A stretch of 38,148 nt of DNA from CAIUGU01 sp040080215 (GCA_040080215.1 JBEBIT010000031.1:1-38148); one strand, 5' to 3'; counted from the stretch's first letter, positions 13,794 through 23,003 are shown. Translations and numbers: made by a program. Notes: generated from the sequence alone by a model not told the origin.

Positions 13794-15061
13794 CACTTTT
13801 TCCTGAGCTTACCGTCAGGCCCGCGCACCCATTCCTCAACGGCAGCGGGAGCGGCAGGAGAGGTGATAGCGGCCGGCGTCGCTGGCGCCGTGGGCGCAGC
13901 CGGAGGCTGCATTGCTCCGCTATTGCCTAGCATCTCCGCAGTGACGGACTCGTATCCGTTGATTAGATCCTCAAGCTGAGAAATTCCCTGATCCAGCGTG
14001 CTTGCGTTCCACACCGTCCTCTCAGGAAGCTGTGCCTGCGTAATTGACCCCTCCCAGTTTGACATTGAGCCTTCGCCTGGAGTGTGCGTTACCTTCCTGA
14101 TAGTTGTCCTTAGGGCATCAAGAGCCTTGTCATAGGACTCTGCGGAAGCAGTCACTTTTTGCCTTCCGCCAAGAATGTACCCAAGGTCAGTTGCTTCGTT
14201 GAGCTTTGCTCTAGCGTCCTTCAGGTTCTGAATCTGGGTCTTGGCGACTTGCATATCCGCCATTTTCGACATGGCCTGAGTGACGCCAGTTGAACTAAGT
14301 TTTTGCCCAGACGCGCCCTTCAGTTTGTCCTGCTCCATCTTCATGCGAAGCATTTCCATGCGAAGCTCGCGGTCCTTATCCGCCTGATCTCCGCGTGCCC
14401 TAGCGGCCTCGTCCGCACGCCGAGTAGCTTCTTCTTGAGCAAACCTACGGTCATCGGAAGCTTGCCTTGCAGCAGAATCCCGTTGCTCGATACCGGCCTT
14501 CCGATCCGCCGCCGCCTGTGCCGCCATCGACGCCTTGAGTTCCCTATCCGCAACCTGCGACGGGTCCGGCATCGCCCGCTCGTACATCGTCTTGGCGAGC
14601 ATCTGCTTGACGGCCATCGGGTCTACGCCGGCAATGGCTTGAGCAAGCGTATCCGCCATCGGGTCTTTTTCGCCCCGCATGGATAGCCGATCTACCTCAA
14701 CGCCAGGTTTCGCTTGCATGGTGGCCGGGTCGATTTTCCCCGGCGTGGTGAATCCGGCAATGTTCACGTCCGGCCTGCGCATCATGGCGTCGATGAGGGC
14801 GGCGTTCTGGTCACTGACGACGCGATCGGCGCCGGCCTTGGCGGTAGATGCCCGCTCGCCAGCGCGGCGGCTCGCCTCGCCCGCCAGGATGTCGTTCAGG
14901 CCGTTCAGGAGCGCCGCCTGAGACGTGCGGGGCGCGCGCCCGCCATTGGCATTGCCACGGGCGGCAAGCGCCTCAGCGAGCGCCTGCTGGCGCTGTGCCT
15001 CGGCATAGGGGTCGTTGGCCGAAGGCGCGACGACGGGGGCGGTGCGGTTGACGTTTGCCAT
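13793..15061 (-). CDS. Coiled-coil internal virion protein candidate (422 aa)
   Basis: The start at 15061 (MANVNRTAPV) follows a GGTAACGA site; codons upstream are shadow. The protein is predominantly helical with long charged repeats (about 190-260: Ala/Arg/Glu-rich, QASDDRRFAQEEATRRADEA). It carries a Pro/Ala-rich linker near residue 385-405 and ends in WVRGPDGKLRKK. It lies between two other candidate ejection proteins. A role as an internal or ejected virion protein is inferred from position, length and coil content. Confidence 0.6.
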   Translation of the reverse strand: MANVNRTAPVVAPSANDPYAEAQRQQALAEALAARGNANGGRAPRTSQAALLNGLNDILAGEASRRAGERASTAKAGADRVVSDQNAALIDAMMRRPDVNIAGFTTPGKIDPATMQAKPGVEVDRLSMRGEKDPMADTLAQAIAGVDPMAVKQMLAKTMYERAMPDPSQVADRELKASMAAQAAADRKAGIEQRDSAARQASDDRRFAQEEATRRADEAARARGDQADKDRELRMEMLRMKMEQDKLKGASGQKLSSTGVTQAMSKMADMQVAKTQIQNLKDARAKLNEATDLGYILGGRQKVTASAESYDKALDALRTTIRKVTHTPGEGSMSNWEGSITQAQLPERTVWNASTLDQGISQLEDLINGYESVTAEMLGNSGAMQPPAAPTAPATPAAITSPAAPAAVEEWVRGPDGKLRKK

Positions 15062-15065
15062 TTCG

Positions 15066-16469
15066 TTACCTGTATGGATTTTCCATTGACTCGTCACGCC
15101 CCACTTCATTGAGCGCGTAACTGCCATGCCCGCCAGGGAGCATTTGGAGGATCTCCACGGCCATAGCGAATGCACCAAGAGCGCCAAGCGTTCCAATGGC
15201 CGCAGTAGCCGCGCCACCGGCAGCTCCGGTGGCCGCCGCACCGCTAGTTGAGGCCGCCGCACCTCCGCCGATCGCGCCGTTCGCCGCCGCACCGGTTATC
15301 TGATACGGGGCTAGGCTTGCCGCGCCGTTGGCAAGCAAGCCCGCGCCAGCCGCCTCGCCAGCAATCGGGGCCAGAGTCGGCATAGCCGCACCGGTAATGG
15401 CATCAGTGGCACCCCCCGCTAGCCACGAGTCGAATGCAGCGCCCCCAGCAGCGCCGAGTCCGCCTGAGCTTCCGGCGCCGATCAGGCCGCCCAATTGGGA
15501 GTCGTTCGCCATTGAGGGAATAGCGGATTCCGCTCCGGTAGCGGCGGCGGTCGCCGCTGGATCATCCACGAACATCCCCTTGACGCCATCCCAAATCTTG
15601 CCGATGCCGCCCGCAGCCTGAATTCCGGTTCCGAGCAAGCCCATCAATGCCTGCTGATTGGCGGCAGCATTGCCCGCTGTCGCGTTGTAGGCGTCATAGA
15701 CCGAACCGCTGATATTGGCCGGATTGGTGTTGGAGCTCGCCCCGCCCGATGCCGCATCAAACGACGGCATGTTGACCTTGGTAGTGTCCCGAAGCGCGTT
15801 GAACTCGTTCAGCGGCTGGTTACGCTTCGTCAATGCCTCCGACAGCATCTGCGCCCGGTTCTTGGCTGAGATGTTCGATAGCCCGGTGACTTCGTTCAAC
15901 CCGCCATTGATCGCGCTGGTGCGAGCCTGGTCGTAGTTGAACGCCCGATCCCGGCTGTAGTCGTCTTGCGCGTTCTTCCACGCCTCCGACCCAAGCGCGA
16001 TGCCTTGGTTTGCCAATTGAGACTCGAGTGCTTTCGCGCGCGCCTCGTACTGCGGGTCGAGGTACGAAGTCTGCTTCTGGTACAGCGAGTCCTGAGCCTG
16101 CTGTCGAGCGCCAAGTAAGTCATTGGCGCCGTACAGGTCCGGCAGGCTGGAGAAGTCCATCGGAGACGAATACGTGTCATTGATGCCCGTCAGCAGGCCG
16201 CTTGCCGTGTTGCCTAGCGACAGGTCCTGCTGGTTCTGAAGGTCCAGCAACTGCTGCTGCTGCGGAGTCAGCGAGACGTTAGAGTCATAGACCGTCGCGC
16301 CCGTCACCGGGTCAATGCGGCTGGTATACGTTTGGCTGCCAAGCGGCGTCGTCGTGTTGCCGTGGCTCTGCGCGTTGTTGTACGCCGCAGTCTGCTGGTT
16401 AACCTGCGTCTGCGCCCCCGCTACTTGATACGGGTCTGGGACTTTCGGTGTGGTGAAAATATTTGCCAT
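15066..16469 (-). CDS. Virion structural protein, ejection-type candidate (467 aa)
   Basis: The first half is Gln/Asn/Tyr-rich: MANIFTTPKVPDPYQVAGAQ, TPLGSQTYTSRIDPVTG and SLTPQQQQLLDLQNQQDLSL. This sequence style recurs in podovirus proteins encoded after the tail genes. The second half (about 270-430) is a low-complexity Gly/Ala run of probable membrane-active helices (AIGGGAAASTSGAAATGAAGG). It may be an internal protein that forms part of the DNA-delivery conduit. Exact role unproven. Confidence 0.65.
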   Translation of the reverse strand: MANIFTTPKVPDPYQVAGAQTQVNQQTAAYNNAQSHGNTTTPLGSQTYTSRIDPVTGATVYDSNVSLTPQQQQLLDLQNQQDLSLGNTASGLLTGINDTYSSPMDFSSLPDLYGANDLLGARQQAQDSLYQKQTSYLDPQYEARAKALESQLANQGIALGSEAWKNAQDDYSRDRAFNYDQARTSAINGGLNEVTGLSNISAKNRAQMLSEALTKRNQPLNEFNALRDTTKVNMPSFDAASGGASSNTNPANISGSVYDAYNATAGNAAANQQALMGLLGTGIQAAGGIGKIWDGVKGMFVDDPAATAAATGAESAIPSMANDSQLGGLIGAGSSGGLGAAGGAAFDSWLAGGATDAITGAAMPTLAPIAGEAAGAGLLANGAASLAPYQITGAAANGAIGGGAAASTSGAAATGAAGGAATAAIGTLGALGAFAMAVEILQMLPGGHGSYALNEVGRDESMENPYR

Positions 16470-16478
16470 AGTCGTCTC

Positions 16479-18065
16479 TTAAGCGAGGATTCCGCCGTTT
16501 TCGTACACCACGTCCGTTGCGGACCAAGACAGAATCACGCCATCCGTCACGCTCTTGATTCGAGGTGCAATCGCGTGCCCTATTCCATTCACGCCGAACC
16601 AGTAGTTCGTTGCGGTGACAGCGCCGGACCATGCCACGTCCCAAATACCACCCCACGGGTCGCCGCCAGCGCCGCTGCTGAACGGGCGAAGGTATGACGG
16701 CTCGACGTTCCCGTAATCGACATCGACGGAAATGGACATCGTGAGTTCGCCATCGGTAGCAAGAATCGGCCGAAGCATCTTGACGTGCTTCGCGATGCCG
16801 CGACTTCCAAGGTAGTTGAACGACTGCTTGGCTACCGCAGTGATAGGATCATCGCCGTCATTTGCCGTCGTGTCCGCCTTAACGGTCTTTCCGTCACCAC
16901 CCCAGTACAGGACGCTCTTGGCGGCCTCGAAGCAGAAGGCCGTCCAGCCGGTGTACTTGCACCAGGCTCCGGTCTCCGTATTCATCACGTACTGGTAAGA
17001 GGCCACGTCCTCATTTGTTGGGACGTTCACAAAGAGCTTCTGGCCGTCCGCATAGACTAGCACCTGCCAGCCGTACTTCAGGCCATAAAGAGAAACCTCG
17101 CTGTTCAGCGTGTTCCTGATCTTGTCCGACACCGACAGGCCGTTATCGAAGCCTTGCGTCTGGAAGCACTTGCGAAGCGGATACACTCCGTCATGGCAAA
17201 GCACGAGCGCATCTGCGCCATACTTGCACCAAGTACGATTCCCTTTCGACACGGGATGGCTCAACTTGAAGTGGCCAGATTGAATCCACGTTGCTGACGT
17301 CGCAGGGTCTGTTCCCCTGTAAACGACAACCTCTCCTTCGCTCGACATGAATCCGATGTAGTCAGTCAACTCAGCGGAGTTGTCCGTCATCGTGATGATG
17401 GAGTTGAGGTAGCCGCCGAGCTTGAACCAAGATCCCAGATTCAACTGCGTCATTGCGCCGCTCTTGGTGCGCACGGGAAGGTAGTACACGTTGAACGTAT
17501 CTTCCTCCCCAAACCACATGCGCTCTGCGAACACGCCGATAGTGAACAGCTTGTTCGTCGACGACAGGCTGGCGTGAGTTAGCGTCGCCGTAGACCACGT
17601 TGTCCCGTCGTACTCGAGCGCCGTGTCAGCGCCATTGACGACGGACATGAACGATCCGCCAGCGGTGTTGTACTGGACATAATCGAACCGCGTGCTAGTC
17701 AGCGCCTGAACCGCAGGACCGCTACCGCCGACAACCGCCGTTGATATTGCCCCGGCAGTCGTTCCATTCATGATGGAATAGGTACTGCCGTTCTTGATGC
17801 AAGGGAAAATCTTGGTCGAGGTCAAACCAGAGTAAATCAGGATGGTCTGACAAATGCCGGTGAACGTGTTCCACGTAGCGTAGCCATTACGCACATCAAC
17901 GCTGGTCGTCTTTGGAAAGAAGTTCTCAAGGATCAGCGCATCGCGCGCATCCATATTCGCCACGGAGTCGCGTGCGTTGAGTCCTCGAATAGGCGCAGGA
18001 ATTGAGGTAGACGAGGACTTCTGCGCCCCAGGCCTCACCTTCATGTCTTGAGCAACGCGGCGCAT
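16479..18065 (-). CDS. Tail hub/nozzle-like structural protein (528 aa)
   Basis: I choose ATG 18065 (MRRVAQDMKV) over the TTG at 18086. The body is a continuous beta-rich sequence with repeated strand pairs (NGYATWNTFTG, STKIFPCIKNGSTY, LEYDGTTWSTATLT, KLFTIGVFAERMWFGEEDTF), like the beta-propeller tail proteins of short-tailed phages. It carries no enzymatic motif. It follows the head-tail adaptor gene, fitting a tail-tube or nozzle ring. Confidence is good for virion structure and lower for the exact part. Confidence 0.65.
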   Translation of the reverse strand: MRRVAQDMKVRPGAQKSSSTSIPAPIRGLNARDSVANMDARDALILENFFPKTTSVDVRNGYATWNTFTGICQTILIYSGLTSTKIFPCIKNGSTYSIMNGTTAGAISTAVVGGSGPAVQALTSTRFDYVQYNTAGGSFMSVVNGADTALEYDGTTWSTATLTHASLSSTNKLFTIGVFAERMWFGEEDTFNVYYLPVRTKSGAMTQLNLGSWFKLGGYLNSIITMTDNSAELTDYIGFMSSEGEVVVYRGTDPATSATWIQSGHFKLSHPVSKGNRTWCKYGADALVLCHDGVYPLRKCFQTQGFDNGLSVSDKIRNTLNSEVSLYGLKYGWQVLVYADGQKLFVNVPTNEDVASYQYVMNTETGAWCKYTGWTAFCFEAAKSVLYWGGDGKTVKADTTANDGDDPITAVAKQSFNYLGSRGIAKHVKMLRPILATDGELTMSISVDVDYGNVEPSYLRPFSSGAGGDPWGGIWDVAWSGAVTATNYWFGVNGIGHAIAPRIKSVTDGVILSWSATDVVYENGGILA

Positions 18066-18066
18066 T

Positions 18067-18123
18067 TTATTTCTTTTTCTTTCCAAAAAGTTCGTTACTA
18101 AGCCTGCGACTCAACAGCGACAT
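18067..18123 (-). CDS. Possible micro-ORF (18 aa) ending in FGKKKK
   Basis: The reading frame codes MSLLSRRLSNELFGKKKK and stops one base before the ATG of the tail gene at 18065. The ribosome site is weak. It lies directly after the 70-residue gene. It may be a real basic micropeptide, a coupling cistron, or chance in an A-rich stretch. Confidence 0.3.
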   Translation of the reverse strand: MSLLSRRLSNELFGKKKK

Positions 18124-18136
18124 ATCTTTGTCGTTA

Positions 18137-18349
18137 TCAAGCAATTTTTTTAGTTTGATGGCTCATGCCATTGCCACCAACAGAAGCTTCCATGCGCCTT
18201 CTATCGCCAGCGGTTTCAATCATTCCGGTTGTATATGGAGACCCGCCTAAAGCGCCAGCCAGTTCTGACTTGTTCAAAACTCCGTCATCAACCATTTTGT
18301 TTATTGCGCGCTGCTTTCGATCCGCGCCGGGTTGTTTGGTGCTTGGCAT
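18137..18349 (-). CDS. Small hypothetical protein (70 aa)
   Basis: A ribosome site AAGGA lies about eight bases before the ATG. The product is basic at the N-terminus (MPSTKQPGADRKQRAINKMV), with a Gly-rich centre and a Lys end. It sits between the adaptor and the tail hub-like gene, so it could be a minor head-tail joining component. No family identified. Confidence 0.5.
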   Translation of the reverse strand: MPSTKQPGADRKQRAINKMVDDGVLNKSELAGALGGSPYTTGMIETAGDRRRMEASVGGNGMSHQTKKIA

Positions 18350-18382
18350 TTCTTTGTCCTTACTGCAATGCTGCCACTTGAA

Positions 18383-19105
18383 CTACAGAGGCCATGAACC
18401 CACCGCTATGAACGTGCCAAAGCGACGGTCGTTGCTTTCCTCCATCATCAGCGTGCGCTGCGAGCCGTCACGCCGGATGGAGTCCGCCACCATGCTCTCA
18501 TAGGTCGCAAATTCCTCCGCGTAGGACAGCCCCTTCTTGCGCAGCCAGCGCCACTCGAGGCCGGCGACCATGATCTCGTCGTCGAGCAGCAGCAGGTCGG
18601 TGTCAGCCGCGACGTTTCGACGGAAGGTTGCGCCAGTAGAGTCCGTGCACCAGCAGTTCGAGATGTACTCGAAATAGCAGGTCTCGCCAGCGCCAGGAAC
18701 CGGGTAGAAGCGCAACTCATTGCCGCGGATGCGGTACTGCGGATACGGCCCAGTGAGCGTCAATGCCTTGTTCTGCTGCCACTGCCGATTGGACAGCGGG
18801 CCGAAGATCGGCAAGGCCGTGTCGCGGTTGTAGATCGTCTCATTGACGATTCCGCGCAACTCCTGCGTCGCGCCAATGATGCTCGCCAACGTGCCTTGAG
18901 ACTCGGCGGCAAGCGTCGCGAAGCTGGCCTCAAAGGTCAGGTTCTGCCATTTGTGACGCCGGGAGAGCGAGCGGCCTTCTTGATTGAGTAGCTCGACGAT
19001 CTGGACAACATCGTCGGCCTGATTCGCCACCGCAGTCGATGGCTCCGGGAAACCGACGGCATTGGTGAAGCGTTGGACAACATCAAGGACCGTCATGCTC
19101 GCCAT
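18383..19105 (-). CDS. Head-tail adaptor protein (P22 gp4-like)
   Basis: A 240-residue, mostly helical protein: MTVLDVVQRFTNAVGFPEP, LLNQEGRSLSRRHKWQNL, RIRGNELRFYPVPGAGETCYFEYISN, and LLLLDDEIMVAGLEWRWLRKKGL. The pattern, with its RFYPxP and FEY segments and the late LDDE...WRWL helices, is that of the adaptor/DNA-stabilisation proteins that form a ring under the portal. It lies three genes after the capsid gene and before the tail hub-like gene. Confidence 0.75.
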   Translation of the reverse strand: MASMTVLDVVQRFTNAVGFPEPSTAVANQADDVVQIVELLNQEGRSLSRRHKWQNLTFEASFATLAAESQGTLASIIGATQELRGIVNETIYNRDTALPIFGPLSNRQWQQNKALTLTGPYPQYRIRGNELRFYPVPGAGETCYFEYISNCWCTDSTGATFRRNVAADTDLLLLDDEIMVAGLEWRWLRKKGLSYAEEFATYESMVADSIRRDGSQRTLMMEESNDRRFGTFIAVGSWPL

Positions 19106-19111
19106 GAGGGA

Positions 19112-19798
19112 TTACTTCTTCTTGATGGACAGCGTGCGAGGCTCCGGTTCGGGCAGGATGTCGTCCGCCGAAATGGATTCAGTTTCACGGTGGCCAGCAA
19201 CGATGCTGGGCTGGGGGATCATCGCCTTCAACTGGTCGATCTGCGCCTGTAGGTTGGCGTGACTCGACTCGAGGACGGTGACCTTGGTCTTGAGGGCCGC
19301 GTTTTCCATGACCAGAGGACCGTGGTCCTTGTTGGCCTGGAGCCACGCGACAGCCTTGTTCTTGAGTTCCAGCGCGCCCATTCCGACGCGGCGCAAGCCT
19401 TCGTCGTTGATGGCGGCGAGATCCTCGATCGTGAGGACGGACATGCGGATCAGCGTCTCCTGCATGGCCGGCGACAGCATTCCCCATCCCTTGATGGGCG
19501 TGCCGTTCAGCGGGATTTCCTGCCCGTTGCGCCACTTCTCGTAGGCGGTCAGGTACATCTCCTGCCACTCAGCAGGCATCCGCTGATTGCGAACGTCGGC
19601 TTCCATCTGAAGCTTGAACTGCTCGACCTTGATGCGCACTTCATCCTTCGAGTACGGCGGCGTCAGGAGGGCGTAGTCCACGTCCTTGGCGACGTAGTGA
19701 CCGGCAGCAAGCGATGCCGCCTTGTCCTCCTTGGGCACCTTCTCGAACCGCACGATTGCGGGCCGTTCCTTGCGTTCTGAAATTGCGCCGACGGACAT
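19112..19798 (-). CDS. Conserved-looking phage head-region protein (228 aa)
   Basis: It starts at ATG 19798, just past the terminator. The N-terminal half includes HYVAKDVDYALLTPPYSKDE and a helical middle, then VEQFKLQMEADVRNQRMPAEW. A second part reads LSVLTIEDLAAINDEGLRRVG, resembling a helix-hairpin-helix, followed by a coiled coil (about 155-195). It is encoded between capsid and adaptor genes. A role in head completion or connection is plausible but not shown. Confidence 0.55.
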   Translation of the reverse strand: MSVGAISERKERPAIVRFEKVPKEDKAASLAAGHYVAKDVDYALLTPPYSKDEVRIKVEQFKLQMEADVRNQRMPAEWQEMYLTAYEKWRNGQEIPLNGTPIKGWGMLSPAMQETLIRMSVLTIEDLAAINDEGLRRVGMGALELKNKAVAWLQANKDHGPLVMENAALKTKVTVLESSHANLQAQIDQLKAMIPQPSIVAGHRETESISADDILPEPEPRTLSIKKK

Positions 19799-19810
19799 GA
19801 TTTATCCTTG

Positions 19811-19838
19811 AAAAAAGGCGGGGTGTCAGTCCCCCGCC
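19811..19838 (-). terminator. Rho-independent terminator after the capsid genes
   Basis: On the minus strand GGCGGGG, an eight-base loop and CCCCGCC (19838 to 19817) are followed by TTTTTT (19816-19811). It is a textbook intrinsic terminator, placed right after the gene downstream of the major capsid gene and within the long leftward late region. It should lower expression of the tail and lysis genes relative to capsid. Confidence 0.85.
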
Positions 19839-19852
19839 AGTGGGGATGTCGG

Positions 19853-20572
19853 TTAAGCCACGGCCGACGACGTGGACGGGAACTGGATGTAGCCCGCGCC
19901 GAAGCCTGTGTAGGTGCCGGTGAGCGTGATCGACCCAGTTGCCGTCGAGTTCTTGTCGCCCAGTGTGGCGATGGCCGAGCCGGTGTAGATGGTCTTTCCA
20001 TCCGGATCCAGCTTCGCCACAACCGTCGAGGCCGGGATGCCCGTGCCCGACAGCGCCATGCCGATGAACGCGCCATCGTAGCCGTTGGGGACAACCACGA
20101 CGCCCGTGCCGTTGGTCGTGTTCGCCGTCCACGTCGTCGTAGCGGTAGCCGCCTTGAGGTTGTGGACGTTGACCATGCCCTTCAGAGTCGAGTAGGCACC
20201 GATGATGCCGGCGGCACCGATACCGACAGTCGCATCAGCAGCGACGGTTGCGTTGGTCTTATAGACCGCGCAGCCGACAATCTGGATCCAGCCGTAGGTG
20301 CCCGATGCCATCGGCCCCATCGCAACGCCAAACGGAGCGCCGAGAGACGCCGTGTTGGGCAGCAGAGTGCCGAGGAACGTCGGGAACGTGCCGACGATAA
20401 CCAGCGAACCCTTGAGGATGGTGTCGTTGCTCTTGATGTACTGGAACCGACCGTAGCCCCAGTACGGGTCCACGGCGTCCACGATGTAGCCAACAGGATG
20501 GCGCTGCGTGGTATCCGCAACGAACCAGTCGTTGAAGGGCGTAGCGCCCGCGAAATTGATTGGTGCAAACAT
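19853..20572 (-). CDS. Capsid-associated protein, decoration candidate (239 aa)
   Basis: It is preceded by AGGAG before ATG 20572. The product starts MFAPINFAGATPFNDWFVAD. Beta-rich sections follow (VGYIVDAVDPYWGYGRFQYI, ILKGSLVIVGTFPTFLG) with Gly/Thr/Ala-rich strands to the end. It lies 33 bases after the major capsid gene and before the terminator, so it should be made in large amounts with capsid. This suits a cement or decoration protein, though no family match is certain. Confidence 0.6.
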   Translation of the reverse strand: MFAPINFAGATPFNDWFVADTTQRHPVGYIVDAVDPYWGYGRFQYIKSNDTILKGSLVIVGTFPTFLGTLLPNTASLGAPFGVAMGPMASGTYGWIQIVGCAVYKTNATVAADATVGIGAAGIIGAYSTLKGMVNVHNLKAATATTTWTANTTNGTGVVVVPNGYDGAFIGMALSGTGIPASTVVAKLDPDGKTIYTGSAIATLGDKNSTATGSITLTGTYTGFGAGYIQFPSTSSAVA

Positions 20573-20605
20573 TTGATAATCTCCTGAACTGGTGGCGGCG
20601 GCGCG

Positions 20606-21568
20606 TTACGGAAGGATAACGAACTGCTGCTTGCGGTTGCTGATCGACAGGTTCCCCATCCAGAGAATCTGCGTCACAGCGCCGTCCTGATTGATCGGAC
20701 GCATTTCGTCCATGATCTCGAGGTCGGCATCCGTGTGGGTGACCAGCTCGATGTAGTTCGTGTTCAACCCGTACATGCGGTTGACCGGAATGCCCGAGTT
20801 GCCGTCGTACACCACGTCCGCGTTCTTGTACTTCAGACTCGTGAAGCCCGCGGTTCCCTTGGTGGTATCGTTGTACCGCTTCAGGGAGAGCTGCGAAGCC
20901 TCGAAGAACGAGTAGTAGTTATTGTCCGCGACAATCAGGTCAACCTGATCGTCCGGGCCGCGATCGGTGGCGAGGTAGCCGGGGAGCATCAAGCTGCCTT
21001 CGATCGTCGTGGCAGACGGCGTGACCGACAGCACCGAGGCGTCGATGACCGTGTTCTGCCAGAACGGGAAGGTGCCAGCAACGATGCCGCCGACCGTGCC
21101 CGTGCCGTCGTCGGAGACTAGTGCCTGGATGCCGTTGATCTGGTTCGTCAACGTGCCGAGCGAGTACATATCGCTAGAGAAGTTGTTGTTGAAGGTGCGA
21201 ATCGCATTCTTGATGCGCGCCTTCGCCAGATTGATGATGCGGCTGTCGCCTGAGTTGATGCGCAGTTCGCGGCCCGAGGCCACGACGTTCAGCGCGATCT
21301 GACGCCACTGGAATTCTGCTGCCGAGATGGTCTCGGATGCGACGATGTTCAGGGTATCCCAGTCGCTGTAACGCTGGTAGGTCGAGTTCGCTGCGTAGTC
21401 GAGCGGAGTGACGATGGAAAGACCGCCGTCATCTTTGCGCGTATTTCCGCGTTCCGTGACGTACTTGAGCAGCGCATTGCGGTTGCTCAGGTTGTCCTTG
21501 ATGTCCTTGCGATGCTTGCGGAACGTCGTGGTGACGAGTTCCGTAAAAGTGCTGTTTGGGGCTGCCAT
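20606..21568 (-). CDS. Major capsid protein
   Basis: A 320-residue protein that follows the scaffold gene and has a strong ribosome site. Sequence features fit a phage capsid of HK97-like fold: an N-terminal helical arm (TELVTTTFRKHRKDIKDNLSN), LLKYVTERGN, a Ser/Thr-rich middle with ISAAEFQWRQIALNVVASGREL, then ADNNYYSFFEASQLSLKRYND, KYKNADVVYDGN and the closing QFVILP. Placement between scaffold and decoration/adaptor genes is decisive. Confidence 0.85.
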   Translation of the reverse strand: MAAPNSTFTELVTTTFRKHRKDIKDNLSNRNALLKYVTERGNTRKDDGGLSIVTPLDYAANSTYQRYSDWDTLNIVASETISAAEFQWRQIALNVVASGRELRINSGDSRIINLAKARIKNAIRTFNNNFSSDMYSLGTLTNQINGIQALVSDDGTGTVGGIVAGTFPFWQNTVIDASVLSVTPSATTIEGSLMLPGYLATDRGPDDQVDLIVADNNYYSFFEASQLSLKRYNDTTKGTAGFTSLKYKNADVVYDGNSGIPVNRMYGLNTNYIELVTHTDADLEIMDEMRPINQDGAVTQILWMGNLSISNRKQQFVILP

Positions 21569-21589
21569 GTTGATTGCTCCGAGAACTGG

Positions 21590-22585
21590 TTAATGGGAAC
21601 GTTTCTTGATGTCCTCCAGCATGGCTGGCAGGTCATCGAACATCTTTCCCTTCGGTTCTGTCGGAGCCTTCCGGGTTTCAACGCCACGAACATTGCTGCT
21701 CGTAGCCTTGCGAGCGGCTTGGCCCTCTGTTTTCGCCGTCTCCTTGAGCTTCGCAGCAGCTTCTGTCTGAAGCCGATTCAACTCTTTCTGGCGCGTAACA
21801 GGATTGGCCCATACCGCTTTGTCGTAAGCGTCCTTGAGCGACATACCGGATCTGACGTAAGGCACCATGTCAGGGCGCACTTCGTCAAAATATGCGTTTG
21901 CAGCATCGGACGAAAACGACTCAATCTCCCGATCTGCGACGGATTGGGCTTGATGTAACTCAGCCTGTTGCCGTGCAGTTAGGGCAGATTTAACACTTTG
22001 CAGCTCATCTTGCAACTTTTTCAATACAGGATCGACTGACTGCTGCTCTTGGCCTTGCTGCGACTGCACAAGCCCCATGTCTCGGCCCATTTTGTCGTAG
22101 GCGGCGCGGCGCTCTTCTGGCGTGCCCTGAGAGAGTCGGTAGTGGACGTTGAGTAGCGCACTGACGGCCTTTCGCTCGTCGACGCCCTGAGAGGCCAGCA
22201 GTGCCTTGTAGGGCGTGATGATGTCCTTCAGTTCCTTGGCATAGGTAGCATCGCCCTTGTACTGCTCGAGGCCGTCGAGGAACTGCTTCTCGCGAAGTCC
22301 GTAGTAGTCCTGCGCGTCGGGAGGCAGCTTTGACCACAACTCGGCCTTGTCCTTGCTCCACGACTTCGGCATCTCTCGGACGACGGGTGCAGGAGTCTCA
22401 GTAGCTGCTTCAGTCGTCGCATCAGGCTCCGCGGCTTCCTGCTCAACTTCGACAGGAGCATCATCTGACAAGTCCAGTTCCGGCTCGTCCTTGGAGATTT
22501 CAAATCCCAAGTCGTCACCGATGCTCGAGACGGCGGCGTCCATGTCAAACGAACCGCTGTCGGCGGCCTCTTTCTCGACTTGCAT
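21590..22585 (-). CDS. Capsid scaffolding protein
   Basis: A 331-residue protein with an acidic, Glu/Asp/Ala-rich N-terminal third (about 20-65). The middle is helical with MPKSWSKDKAELWSKLPPDAQ and a long coiled segment (about 185-230, Gln-rich). The C-terminus is basic and helical (GKMFDDLPAMLEDIKKRSH), where scaffolds typically bind capsid protein. Placement directly before the capsid gene agrees. No protease signature was seen, so it is likely released intact. Confidence 0.8.
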   Translation of the reverse strand: MQVEKEAADSGSFDMDAAVSSIGDDLGFEISKDEPELDLSDDAPVEVEQEAAEPDATTEAATETPAPVVREMPKSWSKDKAELWSKLPPDAQDYYGLREKQFLDGLEQYKGDATYAKELKDIITPYKALLASQGVDERKAVSALLNVHYRLSQGTPEERRAAYDKMGRDMGLVQSQQGQEQQSVDPVLKKLQDELQSVKSALTARQQAELHQAQSVADREIESFSSDAANAYFDEVRPDMVPYVRSGMSLKDAYDKAVWANPVTRQKELNRLQTEAAAKLKETAKTEGQAARKATSSNVRGVETRKAPTEPKGKMFDDLPAMLEDIKKRSH

Positions 22586-22587
22586 TG

Positions 22588-23001
22588 TCAGTTCCTCACG
22601 ATGTCGGCTGAAGCGCCGGATTTCAATTCACTCTCAAGAATCTCCAGCTTGCGAACTGGCATTTTGGCAATCTGCTCGTCAACGAAGCTATCAACGCTCT
22701 TGTCGAGCGCAGCCTCCTGAGAACGGACGCGGCGGTCGGTGTCCTGCTTCATGCCGGGGTCATATTCCTGGCACCCGCTGCGGGCAAGGTCGTTGCGGCG
22801 TTGTGCCCAAGATGTGATTGGCCGTCCGTCGATAGGACTGTCGTAAACACACTCTCGCTGCACGAAACCCTTCGGAGCGGTCAAGTACACTCGGCTGGCG
22901 CTGGCACCGCAGTCGCATTGCTGCGGAACGCTGCACTCAGCAATTGGAAGGATGCGCTCAAAAATGTGACTCTTTTCGCACTCGTACTGATAGGTTGGCA
23001 T
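22588..23001 (-). CDS. FmdB-like zinc-ribbon protein (137 aa)
   Basis: The N-terminal 40 residues match the FmdB/CxxC zinc-ribbon family (MPTYQYECEKSHIFE...QQCDCGASASRVY), which is also found next to phage scaffold genes. The first CxxC is altered: Cys8 is followed by Glu-Lys-Ser-His, so a His may serve instead. The rest is helical and charged (QEAALDKSVDSFVDEQIAK). It stops two bases before the scaffold gene. Possibly a head morphogenesis or regulatory factor. Confidence 0.65.
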   Translation of the reverse strand: MPTYQYECEKSHIFERILPIAECSVPQQCDCGASASRVYLTAPKGFVQRECVYDSPIDGRPITSWAQRRNDLARSGCQEYDPGMKQDTDRRVRSQEAALDKSVDSFVDEQIAKMPVRKLEILESELKSGASADIVRN

Positions 23002-23003
23002 GG

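Noticed and set aside
19808..20587. 259-residue + strand ORF opposite the capsid-linked gene
   Set aside because: It begins inside the terminator hairpin and is an Arg/Asp/Val-rich mirror of a real gene.
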